A DNA stretch of 64,000 nt from Linyphia triangularis. Its lineage: Eukaryota > Arthropoda > Arachnida > Araneae > Linyphiidae. Location: contig OZ021729.1 in the NCBI GenBank assembly GCA_963978545.1, forward strand, positions 83,680,670-83,744,669, given 5' to 3'. How positions within the stretch are numbered: the first letter of the stretch is position 1; every line of letters begins with the position of its first letter. Of this stretch, positions 23,954 to 34,740 are shown piece after piece. A program made the position numbers and the translations under genes. The notes below the pieces were generated by a model. The model made no database searches and was not told the DNA's origin. It saw nothing but the letters and a program-made list of their open reading frames with translations.

Positions 23954-24172
23954 CTATTTGAGCCACTTATTGAGTTCAACATTGGCTACAAAAAAGCCAT
24001 CTATTGCAAAGTGCCACTTATTGTACTGGAATGGAGGTGGTGAAAAGAACTCCTTTCCTTGTGGTCCCCAGAGGCACAACATGTGTATGTTAACATCATA
24101 CTCGGTACTTAAAAGCGCAGCAACAGAAACATTGCTTTCAAAATCAGGCAGACACAAAGCCGCTTGTGACAA
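23954..24172 (-). CDS. Hypothetical fragment, unidentified
   Basis: A 72-residue minus frame has a balanced composition (VAALLSTEYDVNIHMLCLWG, then PPPFQYNKW) unlike the AT-driven frames around it, and codon use that looks protein-like. The plus strand frame over the same bases is its shadow. There is no obvious promoter, partner exon or known domain. It could be an exon, or a relic of a mobile element. Confidence 0.2.
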   Translation of the reverse strand: MSQAALCLPDFESNVSVAALLSTEYDVNIHMLCLWGPQGKEFFSPPPFQYNKWHFAIDGFFVANVELNKWLK

Positions 24173-24203
24173 ATTGTTTCATTTAGTTTTTCTAGTTACC
24201 TAA

Positions 24204-25989
24204 ATGTTATCTTTGTTCCATCACCAATTTTGTCACAAATGCCATTGTATCTACCTGCTCATGAGAGCACTGTTGCAAATATGTTATAACATAGACCCCT
24301 TTACAAATCCCTCCAAAATACAGAGATAAGAGAAGAGTTCAAGTCATAAAAAGAGCCCTAATAGTGCCAAATCTGATATGAACATTGACAAGACAATGAA
24401 TCCAACAGAAGAATTAATTCGGATTCTATGTTATTGTTTTACGAAAAAAATAACAATCTTATAACGACAGTGATAGTCTTTTTCCTATGCGGTAGTAAAA
24501 AAAAATTACTTTTTTAAAACTAAGAAAGAAAAAAATTAAAGCAATCAAAGATTTTTTTGATAAGAATGATAATTATTTGTCGAAATACATAATCCTAATA
24601 AGCTTGTACTCTTCTCTAATTGGAAAAAAAAAATAACTCACTCGAAAACTCCTCGGTCTGTTGCGCCATGCGCTCGTCTGCTTCAAACACTTACCTAGTA
24701 AAGACGAGTCGAAACACAGGCACTTAATCATGACGAGTTGAAACACAGATGACTTATCAGGACATCTTTAGAACCTTTAAAAGTACGAACTGGAATTATT
24801 TAAACCCCAGCATAGATGGTGTAAAACTAGGATCCACCCCAGAACACAAACATATACCACTTTAAAAGAATAAAATTATCTTAATTGAATTTCATTGATC
24901 AGATTTTCATTCTTTGGATCGAAAACTATTCCTTCATTCAATTTTTTAGAGCGTCATAAGCCATTCAATTATTAATAACCGTTTTAATCAAAAAAAGAAT
25001 CCATATCATAATCCATATTTTTAAAATGCTAACCGAAAATTTTATTATAAATCGCAATTTAGGTATCAATGTTCCAAAAAGAAAAAGGAAAGACAATTAT
25101 TTGCATATGTTCAATTTTTCAGAGCGATATATTCCATTCAATTATTAAAAATTTTAAATCGTAATAAAAAAAATAAAAAAAAAATTTAAAAAAATAAAAA
25201 TTCATATAATAATCCAATTTTTTATTATGCCAACCAGAAAATTTATTTACATCGAAATTTAGGTGTCAATATTTCAAAAAGAAAGAAAATGATCGACATA
25301 TTTTCAATTTTTAATAACATTTTATTTCATTCAATTATTAAAATTATAAATCGTACTAAAAAAATAGATTCCATGTCATAATCCTATTTTTTATAACGCC
25401 AAAAAGAAATTTTACTATTAATAGAATTTTCGATGAAAATTTTAATTCCAGAAAGAAAGAAAAAAAGAAATTATAACGTAATACATATATAATATAACAC
25501 GGCACATACATAACAATATAATATTAGATGTAAATCGAAATTTAACAAACGTAGAATTCTTAAATCAAATTATTCCAAATTCTGAAACCTCGAGGGCAAG
25601 ACAGAATATAATAATTAAAATATAAAAAATAAAAGCAATCATCAAAAAAAGAAAAATTTTCCTCAGGAATTATTTATATTACTAAATTTTAGTAATAAGA
25701 AATTGAGGGTAAAAAAAAATAGGTGAGCTTTAAAAAACCATTTTCTTCCAACAAAAGAACTTTTTATTTTATACATAGCAAACCGCAATAAATTAATATT
25801 TACGACATTTTAATCTGGAATTATTGAACGAAAGTAGTTAAGAGATAAGTTTAAGAGATAAATTAATTAAATAATAAATTAAAGTCCGATTATTTGGTTA
25901 CTTATTACGAGGAGAATTCTAAAATAGAACATTAAAAAATTAAGACAACTTACAGCGACAATCGCACAAGTTTCATACTCCAAGCGAAA
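24204..25989. other. AT-rich stretch with degenerate tandem structure
   Basis: Between about 24,890 and 25,460 there are three degenerate copies, spaced about 190-230 bp, of a unit with TTCAATTTTT, CATTCAATTATTAA, TCCATATCATAATCC and CGAAATTTAGGTGTCAAT. No gene was seen. Confidence 0.45.
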
Positions 25990-26202
25990 ATGGCTAAATT
26001 GAAAAACAGAACTTCGCAAGATGTGGACGATATTACAACCCTAAATAATTCTCCCGCTCTCAAGCCCACAACCAATTACATTCATTTCCACGTTCACTCA
26101 GACGACAAAGAAGTTCTGGAAAGACGCCAAATATTGGCGACAATTCTGATGACTCAGCATTTCAATAAAGCAAAACCGAAACTTTTACACTGCATCAGAT
26201 GA
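25990..26202 (+). CDS. Hypothetical small protein, 70 residues
   Basis: The frame starts in a good eukaryotic context (gcgaaaATGGCT) and has protein-like codon use inside an AT-rich region. The product is MAKLKNRTSQDVDD..., with a His-rich centre (YIHFHVHSDDKEVLERR) and a basic tail. No signal peptide, membrane segment or known domain is apparent. It may be a short gene, a first exon or a relic. Confidence 0.3.
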   Translation: MAKLKNRTSQDVDDITTLNNSPALKPTTNYIHFHVHSDDKEVLERRQILATILMTQHFNKAKPKLLHCIR

Positions 26203-26205
26203 TTA

Positions 26206-27729
26206 ATTGACCCGAACTTAGTTTAAATAAATTCGATTTTCCTTTTTGCCAAATAGGTCATAAAATCTCAAAATGGTATCCGATTTCAACTCTATTTCTT
26301 GCTGATAAGTTGTCAAACGATTTTGGAAATAGTTATATTTGATGACGTAGAAAATACTGTATAATGGAATGAAAAATATATATTTTTTTTGTGACGAACG
26401 ATTTACTTAAATTACTCCATAGTATGGGTTTCTAATGGATTTATTCTTCCGACAATTTAGGAAGTTTTCAACGATTTGTCTTAAAGAATTTGACATTTTT
26501 TTAATTTTATACTTTGTGTATTTCCTTAGTTTGAAATCGGGTAGAATAAATCTTAGTTTGAAATTGGAAAGTAGAGATCGAAACGCACCACAATTTTGTC
26601 TTTAGGAAATTTCTCTTGTCTAGGAAATCCATATTGTTTGAGAACTAATTGCAAAAAAACTATTAGTTATGATTGAAAAAAATATCAACAAATTGTTTTT
26701 AAAAATAACATCAAGAAGTAGTAACTTCTGCAATCTACTATCAGATTCAGTTGATTTAACAAATAAACATCTAAACGTAAAACTGTGATCATCAAAATAT
26801 GAATATCGAATTTTTTAGTTGCATATTGACGATTCAATCTTAAGTTATTTTGGCTGGTAAACTCGTTTAGAATTTACATTCACACATTCGAAACATACTC
26901 CAAATACAAAATATTTCCTAATGCGACAAATCTTTAAATTTTACCAAATTACAAATAGTTGGTCGAATCGATTCGAGTTTCAGGTGGTTGGTTTGTTGAA
27001 ATTTACTGGCGCAAAAGGCCAATGCTAGAGTCATGTTTTCATGAATAATATGTATTTATAGTCAAATTAAAAGATTATTCAACTTAAATTATTTAAATTT
27101 TTGTTTGTCTGTCGGTTTAATACTTTAAAATATGATTCTGAAAATATAAAAAATAAAAAAATAAAAAATACTGTGCTTATCACTTTATCGCACTCATAGC
27201 AGATTTTTTTTTAACACAAACTTTAGTACCTACTTTTCATGAGTTTGATGCTTTGTTTCCACTACGCAAAAAATTGTAAGTGCTCTGAAACTTGTAACTT
27301 TTATCTTACACAACAAGCTTAACTGGAGTTAATTAAAGTTGTTCGATTCCTATCCTTTCCACAGTAGGTGCACTTTTTCTTGTGGAAACTTTAGAAATAA
27401 ACTGGAATCTCCTTTTGAGATATATAAAACTAGAACTTGAAATAGAACATATTTTACAACAAATGTTGAGCTACGTATTTTGGTTCGACCCTCGACTTTG
27501 AGCTATAAAAATGGGTAGCATGCTAAAGGTCTCGAGATCGAGTTTCTGCGTTAGTGATCTGCAATCTCTTATTTCGAAAATAAATATACACGACAACGAT
27601 AGTGACTGAGAAATTGTCGACAGGAATCCGAGACCGTCTCTCATGCAATATCTAATTTCAAAAATGAGTATACACGATGGTAGTTATGACAAGCGTATGC
27701 AGGTCAATTGTCGGAGTAATGAGCCCATC
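26206..27729. other. AT-rich stretch, no gene seen
   Basis: No frame or repeat border could be supported. Slightly GC-richer sequence at 27,480-27,700 leads into the SINE. Confidence 0.5.
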
Positions 27730-27900
27730 TGATGGCTGTGCGCGGTTAGCATTCTGGCCTTACATGACAAAGGGGCTGAATTCGATTCCCGGGCTAGAAG
27801 TTCGAATTTGTTGTCCTTTGGAATCCACGTTAAGCTGTAGGTCTCGACCTGATTAGCCGTTACTGTGCTTAAAGATAGGTCGTTCAGTGTACAAACTAAA
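27730..27900 (+). mobile_element. tRNA-derived SINE family B, copy 1
   Basis: The head contains a tRNA-like B box (GAATTCGATTCCCGGGCTAG) and the body GGAATCCACGTTAAGCTGTA, then CCTGATTAGCCGTTACTGTG and GTCGTTCAGTGTACAAAC. The same body occurs at 29,585-29,735 and, reversed, at 33,820-34,012. Confidence 0.65.
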
Positions 27901-28330
27901 CAATCGAGCAGGCAGAGAAGGGGTTACTTTCGTTCGAGATACAAATGCTTAAAGTTTGTTTCTTTGAAACTTGGAATTTAAGTTGTTGCAACATGACTCC
28001 AAATGATGAAGATGCAAATCAATAATTTGAAACACTTTGAGGCGTCCAGTTTTTTTTTTTTCTTTTTCGTTCGAATCGATGACGGACAAAAGTTATATAA
28101 TACAGAAATTGACCTTCGATCTCGAGTCTTGATGGATTTCTGCAAGCTTGTCATTTCAGTAATTTTGATACAGTTTTTGACTTAGCCAGGGACATCTACT
28201 AGGGAAAAGTATTTTGGCTTTCCTTGTTGAAACAAAGCCCCAAACCAGAGAGGTGACGAGTGCAATAAATAAAGAAATCCATGCCTTCTCAGTTTTGGTT
28301 TGGCGTTTTCTGGCGCTCTATTGAGCTCGT

Positions 28331-28510
28331 GGCCAACCAAACGGTATAGTGGTTAGCGTGCTAGCTTCAAGACAGCGAGTTTGTGGGTTCGAGTCCCGTG
28401 TTAGGCATGGGTGTTTGTAAATGTATGTTGACTTGTCAGATGACGAATGTTTTCGGCGCATTATAGCCCTGGTGTTCCTGACGGCGCCAGATAATCTGAA
28501 GACAACCAAC
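28331..28510 (+). mobile_element. tRNA-derived SINE family A, copy 1
   Basis: The head has A box TATAGTGGTTAGCGTGC and B box GGGTTCGAGTCCCG. The body has TGTTTGTAAATGTATGTTG and CGCATTATAGCCC, and the tail GACGGCGCCAGATAATCTG ends in ACAACCAAC. Target duplication TATTGAGCTCGTG/TATTGAGCTCATG (28,318-28,330 and 28,511-28,523) has one mismatch. The 63-residue minus frame here is a by-product. Confidence 0.9.
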
Positions 28511-28613
28511 TATTGAGCTCATGGTTTGTATAGTAGATACCTCTCTGCCTAGAGGGGTGGAAGGTCCCTTTTGCATTCGATGGATTGTATCAAAGCTAAA
28601 GAACACTTGATGG

Positions 28614-28734
28614 ATGGAAGGAAAGAATGCATTTCATTTTCACCTTTTTTTTCTTTCTGGGAAAACAAACTCTAACATGTCTATTGCCACATGGGCAATC
28701 ACTGATGTCGTGACACAAGACACATGTGGTTGTG
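28614..28734. other. Short stretch preceding repeat family G
   Basis: A 64-residue plus frame (28,614-28,808) runs into repeat sequence also present at 52.65 kb, so it is not a gene. Confidence 0.4.
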
Positions 28735-29330
28735 TGACTGGGTTAGTTGATGGCGGGCAAATCTGCGGAGGCCTAATTAACCCCTTTGCCGTCATCCAAT
28801 CGGGCTGAAACTTGGCCGATAGATTTGATGTCGATGATATTGCACTCCATCAAGTTTTGGAGCTGCACCTGTCACTAAAAGGCCACTTTTATGGAATACC
28901 AAGAAGCCAACGTGCTATCATCCAATCATGCTAAAATAGTATTTAACCTTTAACTTCTGTGGTTGGATGGTTTGATGTTTTTTGGCGTAAGGGCAACAAG
29001 TGGTCCATACTGCGCCAAACAAATTGGTGAACCGCTGTTTAAAGTTTAAAAAACATAGTGTCTGAAAAATTAATGCAAAAGTCAAAGATGAAATGTTTTA
29101 GGGGGTGGAAGCATTCCGAAAAACATAAAAACATGACTCGCGGTCTATCAAACCGCATGCTGCAGTTAAAGGTAAATCGACCATTGAAGAAACTTTTTCC
29201 TGTTGCAAAATTTTTTTAATAAATAAAATTAATAAAACTATTTTAATCAGAATAAAAAAAAAGATATTTGATGCGAGTGCATATATATTCACGTTCATTT
29301 TTAATAAATAAATTTTGAAACGTAGTTTGC
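28735..29330. repeat. Dispersed repeat family G, copy 1, split by a MITE
   Basis: CTGGTGGACAAATCTRC-like and CTAATTAACCCC are followed by TTGGCCGATAGATTTGATGT; beyond the MITE it continues TGAAGAAACTTTTTCCTGTTG and a tail with AATAAAATTAATAAA. The same order is present at 52,650-53,300. The parent class is unknown. Confidence 0.55.
28947..29172. mobile_element. piggyBac-type MITE, copy 2
   Basis: The left end CCTTTAACTTCTGTGGTTGG follows TTAA (28,943-28,946). The right end GCAGTTAAAGG is followed by TAAA, so one flank is mutated. The hairpin arm GCGGTCTATCAAACCGC is degenerate, indicating an older copy than the one at 21.6 kb. Confidence 0.8.
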
Positions 29331-29360
29331 CGCACATTTTGCCGATAGAAATGTTTTTTG

Positions 29361-29540
29361 GTTGGTTGTTTTCAGATTATCTGGCGCCGTCAGCAACACG
29401 AGGGCTATAATGCGCCGAAACATTCGTCCTTAGACAAGCCAACATACATTTACAAACACCCATGCCAAACACGGGACTCGGAACCCGCAACCTCGCGGTC
29501 TAGAGGCTAGCACGCTAACCACTATACCGTTTGGTCGGCA
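29361..29540 (-). mobile_element. tRNA-derived SINE family A, copy 2
   Basis: It is a full-length copy in reverse, from GTTGGTTGTTTTCAG to ACCGTTTGGTCGGC. The 14-bp duplication AGAAATGTTTTTTG is exact at 29,347-29,360 and 29,541-29,554. Confidence 0.92.
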
Positions 29541-29584
29541 AGAAATGTTTTTTGATATTTAAAATTCGATGCAAACACCCCAAG

Positions 29585-29735
29585 CACACGCTGTTTACAC
29601 GCTAATGAAATGTTTGCCGGGTTTGAATCCTGGGTTGGGCATGGATGTTCGTTGTCCTTCGGAATCCACGTTAAGCTGTAGGTACCGGCCTGATTAACAG
29701 TTACTGTGCACAAAAATATGTCGTTAATATAAAAT
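29585..29735 (+). mobile_element. tRNA-derived SINE family B, copy 2
   Basis: It has B box GGGTTTGAATCCTGGGTTGG and body GGAATCCACGTTAAGCTGTA, as in copy 1. The head before about 29,590 is degraded. A frame on the minus strand here is spurious. Confidence 0.6.
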
Positions 29736-31474
29736 GTTTTTCAAACCTTCGCTTTCCAGAGTTTAATACCACCTTTCTTCACTAAACATTTAATTTTAAA
29801 ATTCCATGGGGGTGCAAGTGCATTTTCTTGCAAAGCCAACGCAGTGTTCAGGCATGTTTACCCTCAGAATCTAAGCTGTTCTCAGTGGCGGCTCTTGCAC
29901 TACAGCCAGTGAAGCCGCGCTGCATCTAAATTTATTAGTTCAAAACTAAAATTATATATTTTACTATTTTCTAGAATTAAGATCCAATTTCTACGGTTAG
30001 AGTAAAAAAATCCGATAAACAGCAAACTTCTTGCCTCAATACTCAATTCACGAGGGGTAAAAAAAACGTTTGTAATCAATGTGATCTTCCTCCGAACGCA
30101 GCAATCTTTTCCTGAAACGTGTTTCGGCTGCGACGTTGTCATGCGTTGCGATGGTAACCGATGGAATCCAATAGATCCTATTTAATTACAGGGGTGTAGT
30201 GGAACGTAAATACGTGGGAACGGTGAACTCTTAAGATGGAGGAACTGCTTTCCCTTACCTATTTTTTTTTTTTTTTTCACGTGACGCTTAACGAAAAGTT
30301 AAGTAAGAAAACGAAAAAGTACCTTCATGAGAATTATGTTTTTATTTTCAATCCACAACTTCAGAGCTGAATAGGCAAGTTCAAGTATTTGTAAAACCCT
30401 TAACAGAGGAGCGGCAACTCACACATGGCCATTCCATCAACAATCCGATGCACGTGACGGATATTGCCCAGATGGCCAGACCACTTGAAAAGCGCTTCTC
30501 TGCCTTGCCTTAGTGGAAGAGAGAGAAGGACTCGGCATCGGTTCCTATTCAGAGGAAAGACGCAGGCCTTAGAGCTGCGACGTTGTATTTAGCCTACTGG
30601 CTTGAGAAATGCTTAGGCACAGGTCTAACATTCTGTAAAATTCGAAGTAATTATAAATAAATGTTGTTTGTTGTTATAGCAATGTGTTTTAATTGGATAT
30701 TAAGACATAGTCAAAATCCTTCAAAATGCATGTGCGCTAGACTCCCCCGGTATTTCAAAGTTTCAATGCTATTTCATTAGAAATGAACTAACAAGTTGTT
30801 CTAAACATTTGGATATCCCTTTTAAAATTAGAGATGATTGGAATGGTACACAAATTAATATTTTATCAAGAAATTTTAAATCAACTGATGAATTTTAACT
30901 TTCCAAATCATATTCTTCTGGTTGTTAAATTGCAGTTTAGTTAATGGAGCAAACTTTGAAAAGGAAAGAAAGGGTCTATCAAGCAGGCGCGCTACCAGGG
31001 GAAGGATTTTTACGTTCAGAACCCCTCTAAAATCCTTAACATCCCGGTGTTTTGTAATAATTGAATAAGAAAATCTTGTCAATCGTAAATAATTTCAAAA
31101 TAATACTTTTGAATCTACTATTATTCAGGTAGAGTTTACCTACCGTATCACACTAAAGTAGCTAATACGTCCAAGAACTTGGAAATAAATAACGGATTTG
31201 TAAATCTCCTAGAATCAGAAAATCATCAAGTATTATTTTTTGTTTACTTAAGTTCTATATAAAGTGTCGTTCAAACGAAATATACAAGTATGAATATTTC
31301 AAACGTTGTGATTTAAGGTATCGGTGATACATGCCCTTGTATTTCAAACGCCATAAATATATATAGTAAAATAAGCCTGCCAATGGTGTTTGTCCGTTAT
31401 TACTCCTTCTGTAATTGGTTTTATATAAACGAAAAAATTTCAGATTAAATTTATTATCTAGAAAATATGGATAA
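29736..31474. other. Stretch without recognised gene
   Basis: GC-richer patches lie at 30,100-30,170 and 30,410-30,620. The minus frame 29,900-30,142 (80 residues, MTTSQPKHVSGKDC...) has a possible CxxC-free basic start but no recognised domain. A poly-T run is near 30,262-30,277. Confidence 0.45.
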
Positions 31475-32282
31475 CTAGCTAAATACCCGTGCTTCGCTAC
31501 GAAATTTTAACATGTGCAATATTTTAGCTAGCTGTGAGGCCTCGCGTTGCAGAAATCTGTCATTCATGTTTAAGACCCAGTTTTTGGCGCTTCGTTCGCA
31601 GGAAGGTTCATTGCTACGCAAAATCGAGCTCGCTTCGTTCGCTGAAAAGTTCATGGACACGTAAACACAGGCTTATTTTACTCGTTAAAAGGTTCATTGC
31701 TATGCAAGCATAAGTTCGCTTCACTCACTAAAATCTAATTGCTACGTAAAGACTTAATATTGGAAGCCTCTCCCTTGTCAAAAAAAAAAAATTCCCCGTT
31801 AATACAATAATACAACATCCCTTTAAGATTATTTTAACACGTGTTTGTGGAAAGCAAAATTAGAAGGCTAAAACTACTTATGTTGAAAATTTCACAGCTG
31901 TAGCCCAATTATTAGTCGTTTTGCAAAATGTTTAATAATTAATTAAAAAAATTAATTAAAAGAGAACAAAATGAAAATTTAAAATTCTGTTTTTTAAAAG
32001 CCTAATTAAAAGGCCAAAGCTACTTACGTTGAAAATTTCAGAGCTGTAGCCCTATTAGATATCGTTTTGTAACATATTTATTAATCAAAAAAATATTAAT
32101 AAAAAAAGAACTAATTAAAATTTTAACATTCTGTTTGTGATGGCATAAAATTAGAAGGCCAAAACTACTTGTGCTGAAAATTTCAGAGCTCTACACCAAT
32201 TTTAAGTAGGTTTCTATAGATCCACAGAGCCACAGACAGATAGACATACAGACAGACACACAGCTTGTTTTATTATTATAGA
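31475..32282 (-). mobile_element. Non-autonomous Helitron, family 1, copy 1
   Basis: Read on the minus strand it begins TCTATAATAATAAAACAAGC after an A and ends GCACGGGTATTTAGCTAG before a T. TC...CTAG termini between A and T are the Helitron signature. The interior contains three degenerate units of about 145 bp that each include GAAAATTTCAGAGCTGTAGCC (near 31,860, 32,005 and 32,150). A 3' hairpin is weak. No protein is encoded. Confidence 0.8.
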
Positions 32283-32416
32283 TATGGGATCTAGATAAAA
32301 TGTTGTTCCATGTTGGATTATTTTGTAAAATTATTTTGTATAACTCGAAAACTGCACAAAAACCATTTTAATATTTTGTCAAAATGAAGGTGACAGATTA
32401 AAAAACTGCAAAAATA

Positions 32417-32833
32417 TTGATGACATGTGGCAAATATGAGATGAGAAAGTTCTGCACGGTAATTGTTTTTTATACAGAGAAATACTTAGTTAACCCCTCA
32501 CACAGATATTTTCTGGTTGTGCCACTGCTATCAAGAAAGAAAACTTCTCTCCAATTTCATCTCGAGAAGGAGAAGAACCATACAACTCTCAATCGACATC
32601 TGCAACAATCGCAATCTTTTTCATTCATTTTGAAAACCGATTTCGAGGAGCTACAGAATCTGGGGATTTATTCGAACCCATGGCATGTTAAGGCATCTCC
32701 GAAATTCTGGAAACCAGATGATTATGTTAAATCTAGTTTCCGAAAACACGTATCAGGTAATGACCCTATTAGGGTAAGTTCTAAATCAAATGTGTCTGAA
32801 TCAAAACTCGATCTCTTATGGAAATTTTTCTGA
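32417..32833 (+). CDS. Hypothetical 138-residue frame, possible exon
   Basis: This is the longest plus frame in the window. The second half is protein-like: LKTDFEELQNLGIYSNPWH, then KFWKPDDYVKSSFRKHVSG. Internal acceptor-like sequences (cccctcacacag at about 32,501; ctgctatcaag at about 32,537) and a donor-like GG|GTAAGT at 32,774 suggest that the true coding part may be about 32,540-32,773. No family is recognised. It may belong to a gene with other exons outside my recognition or to an old mobile element. Confidence 0.35.
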   Translation: MMTCGKYEMRKFCTVIVFYTEKYLVNPSHRYFLVVPLLSRKKTSLQFHLEKEKNHTTLNRHLQQSQSFSFILKTDFEELQNLGIYSNPWHVKASPKFWKPDDYVKSSFRKHVSGNDPIRVSSKSNVSESKLDLLWKFF

Positions 32834-33339
32834 ATGAAAATTGTTTTTAAAAAATTATGTAAATAATCTGTTTAAAATATGTTGCAGATAATCTGTTTAA
32901 AAACTGTTGTTAAAAATCTGTTTGAAAATTTGTGTCAGTAATATGTTTGAAACTGTCTTATTATCCATTTATAAAGTGTCAAATAATCTGATAAAGTGGG
33001 TTCTACAAAGCAAATTGTTTAACAATCCATGTAACTCAATAGATTAAAAACTTATTTAAATAAAAAATGTTTAAAAATAATTTTTTTTCTTCTAAATTTT
33101 TGAGGTGTTCATAATCTGTTTTCAGATTATTAAAGTAGTATTAATCAAGTTATTTATTCTTAGTTGTCATTTTTACTCCCCCCCCCCCCACACACAGAGA
33201 AAAAAAAAAGAAGTTTACGTTTGTAACGACGCGACACAGAGTTCCCACGCCTTTTTATTTTACACTACACCACCCTGTTTAATTATATACTTCATTCTCG
33301 TGGCTCGTAAATGATAACATAAGAATGCTTGTTTTGAGC
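32834..33339. other. AT-rich stretch with degenerate repeat
   Basis: AATCTGTTTAAAA-like motifs recur about six times between 32,860 and 33,000 at 25-35 bp spacing. A C-run and A-run follow at 33,178-33,210. Confidence 0.5.
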
Positions 33340-33601
33340 TCAATTAAAAACACTTAGTGAATTGTATTCTCTATTTATTAACTCAGGAGCGGTTCCACAA
33401 AATGACAGCTTGTAGCCATTGCTTCTCATATCGAAAACAAAACTCTCTTCTACAAGTGCTACATTAGTCTGGGCGCTAATGTCGAAAAAAGTGGTTCTGT
33501 GGGCCACTTCATGCTGCAAACATGTGGGTGGTGTCATTCGCTTCGCATTAATGCGTAGAAAAGGAAGTCCGATTTGTAGATATCTGGCATCCCGGTATGA
33601 G
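33340..33601 (-). CDS. Hypothetical exon, unidentified C-terminus
   Basis: The annotated start at 33,537 is internal: the open minus frame runs back to about 33,601, giving roughly 87 residues. It reads RYLQIGLPFLRINAKR, then TPPTCLQHEVAHRTTFF, then SFVFDMRSNGYKLSFCG and ends in a stop at 33,340. Codon use and composition look like real protein, and a possible acceptor (ATGCCAG) lies at its 5' edge. I recognise no family. The plus frame at 33,419-33,697 is its shadow. Confidence 0.35.
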
Positions 33602-33819
33602 TGGCGCTACAGTCAAAAATCCAAAATGGCCGCCTTCTTACCACCTAACGTATGCTTTTTGCCAAATAATGGCTTCCCAGCTCATTTTATCATTTAGTTC
33701 ACTGATAGAAAACTTGCAGGAAATAAAATTTCCTTTCCAATGGTATATAACACATGTATGTTAGGTAAAGTTACAAAATTCAAAATGGCGGCCGGATCGT
33801 GATTTTAATTACGTTTTTT

Positions 33820-34012
33820 AGGTTGACTGGCTGGTTTGTGCGCTCAATGACATGTATACTTGTACACAATAACGGCTAATCAGTCCGGGACCTGCAACTT
33901 AATGTGGATTCCGAGCCACAAAGAACTTCCATGCATGCCTAATCCGGGATTCGAACCTGGCATCCTAAGCATGAGAAGCCAGAGTTTACTACACAGCCAT
34001 CATGTCAGTTAG
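33820..34012 (-). mobile_element. tRNA-derived SINE family B, copy 3
   Basis: In reverse it reads GGCTTCTCATGCTTAGGATG, then the B box GGTTCGAATCCCGGATTAGG, GGAATCCACATTAAGTTGC, GACTGATTAGCCGTTATTG, and ends GCACAAACCAGCCAGTC. It is the most complete head of family B in the window. Confidence 0.7.
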
Positions 34013-34289
34013 AAATGTAGACTGGGATTTGCACTTGGCAGCCACACAGGACTTCAAAAAGTATGCCTTTGATCGACTAAACTATGCAAGAATGATTCCA
34101 CTTTACTAGATGCATATGGAAAGATTTAATATAAAGTATACAACTATATGGCATGAATTGCAGCGCAGCAAAAAAAGGGTATTCAATTAAGCCAAAATAG
34201 CGTTTTACGCTTTAGGAGCCGATAAAACTCTGGAGCACTAGAACAGAAAACTTAAAATCCAAGGTGAACTTGCAGGCATCACTCTAAAC

Positions 34290-34740
34290 GAGAATGCTCA
34301 GAAGATTCTTTCTGGCAGATCCAGAACTCACAATAATTGCTGTAGCAACCGAAGTAATGATTAGAAATGCCACCCCAAATGCAAAGTGTCATCATGAACA
34401 TTGTCTATCGGTTCGCAAGAGTCAGGATCAAAACGTTGAAAAGTTGATAGAGGTTTTTAAATCGACAGCCAACCCTTTTAAATGCAACACAGAACATCTT
34501 ATACATCTGGTGACTAAGCAAGTTCTTCCCTATGATGTTCAAAAAGACCTGTGTACAGTTGCTGACATTGGTGAGAGTCCTCTTTCCAATTACATTGAGA
34601 AATGCATTAAAATGATCAACCAACCAAATGTGCCAACATAAGAATCAGTATCATTAAAGCCTTCAGTACAGTTTTGTTCACCAATGAAAAAGGCGAAACT
34701 TAAGCCTGTAAATCAGCATTCAAAAATGTTTAAGTAGCAT
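34290..34740 (+). pseudogene. Fragment of a repeat-associated uncharacterised protein
   Basis: The 115-residue frame contains TANPFKCNTEHLIHLVTKQ, then LPYDVQKDL and IGESPLSNYIEKC. After a stop at 34,641 the next part reads VQFCSPMKKAKLKPV (34,667-34,715). NPF...LVxxxTKxxLPxDVxxDL...IGExxxxxF...PxKKxKLKT is an arrangement I associate with high-copy, transposon-linked uncharacterised proteins of invertebrates. Function is unknown. The stop and the absence of an upstream part indicate decay. Confidence 0.4.

Noticed and set aside
24890..25460. Possible CRISPR-like or satellite array
   Set aside because: Units are degenerate, AT-rich and unequal in spacing, and the genome is eukaryotic; it is only listed as degenerate tandem structure.
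28331..28405. tRNA gene at the SINE head (also in the other SINE copies)
   Set aside because: A and B boxes are present, but the acceptor stem is not formed, and the sequence always continues into the SINE body.
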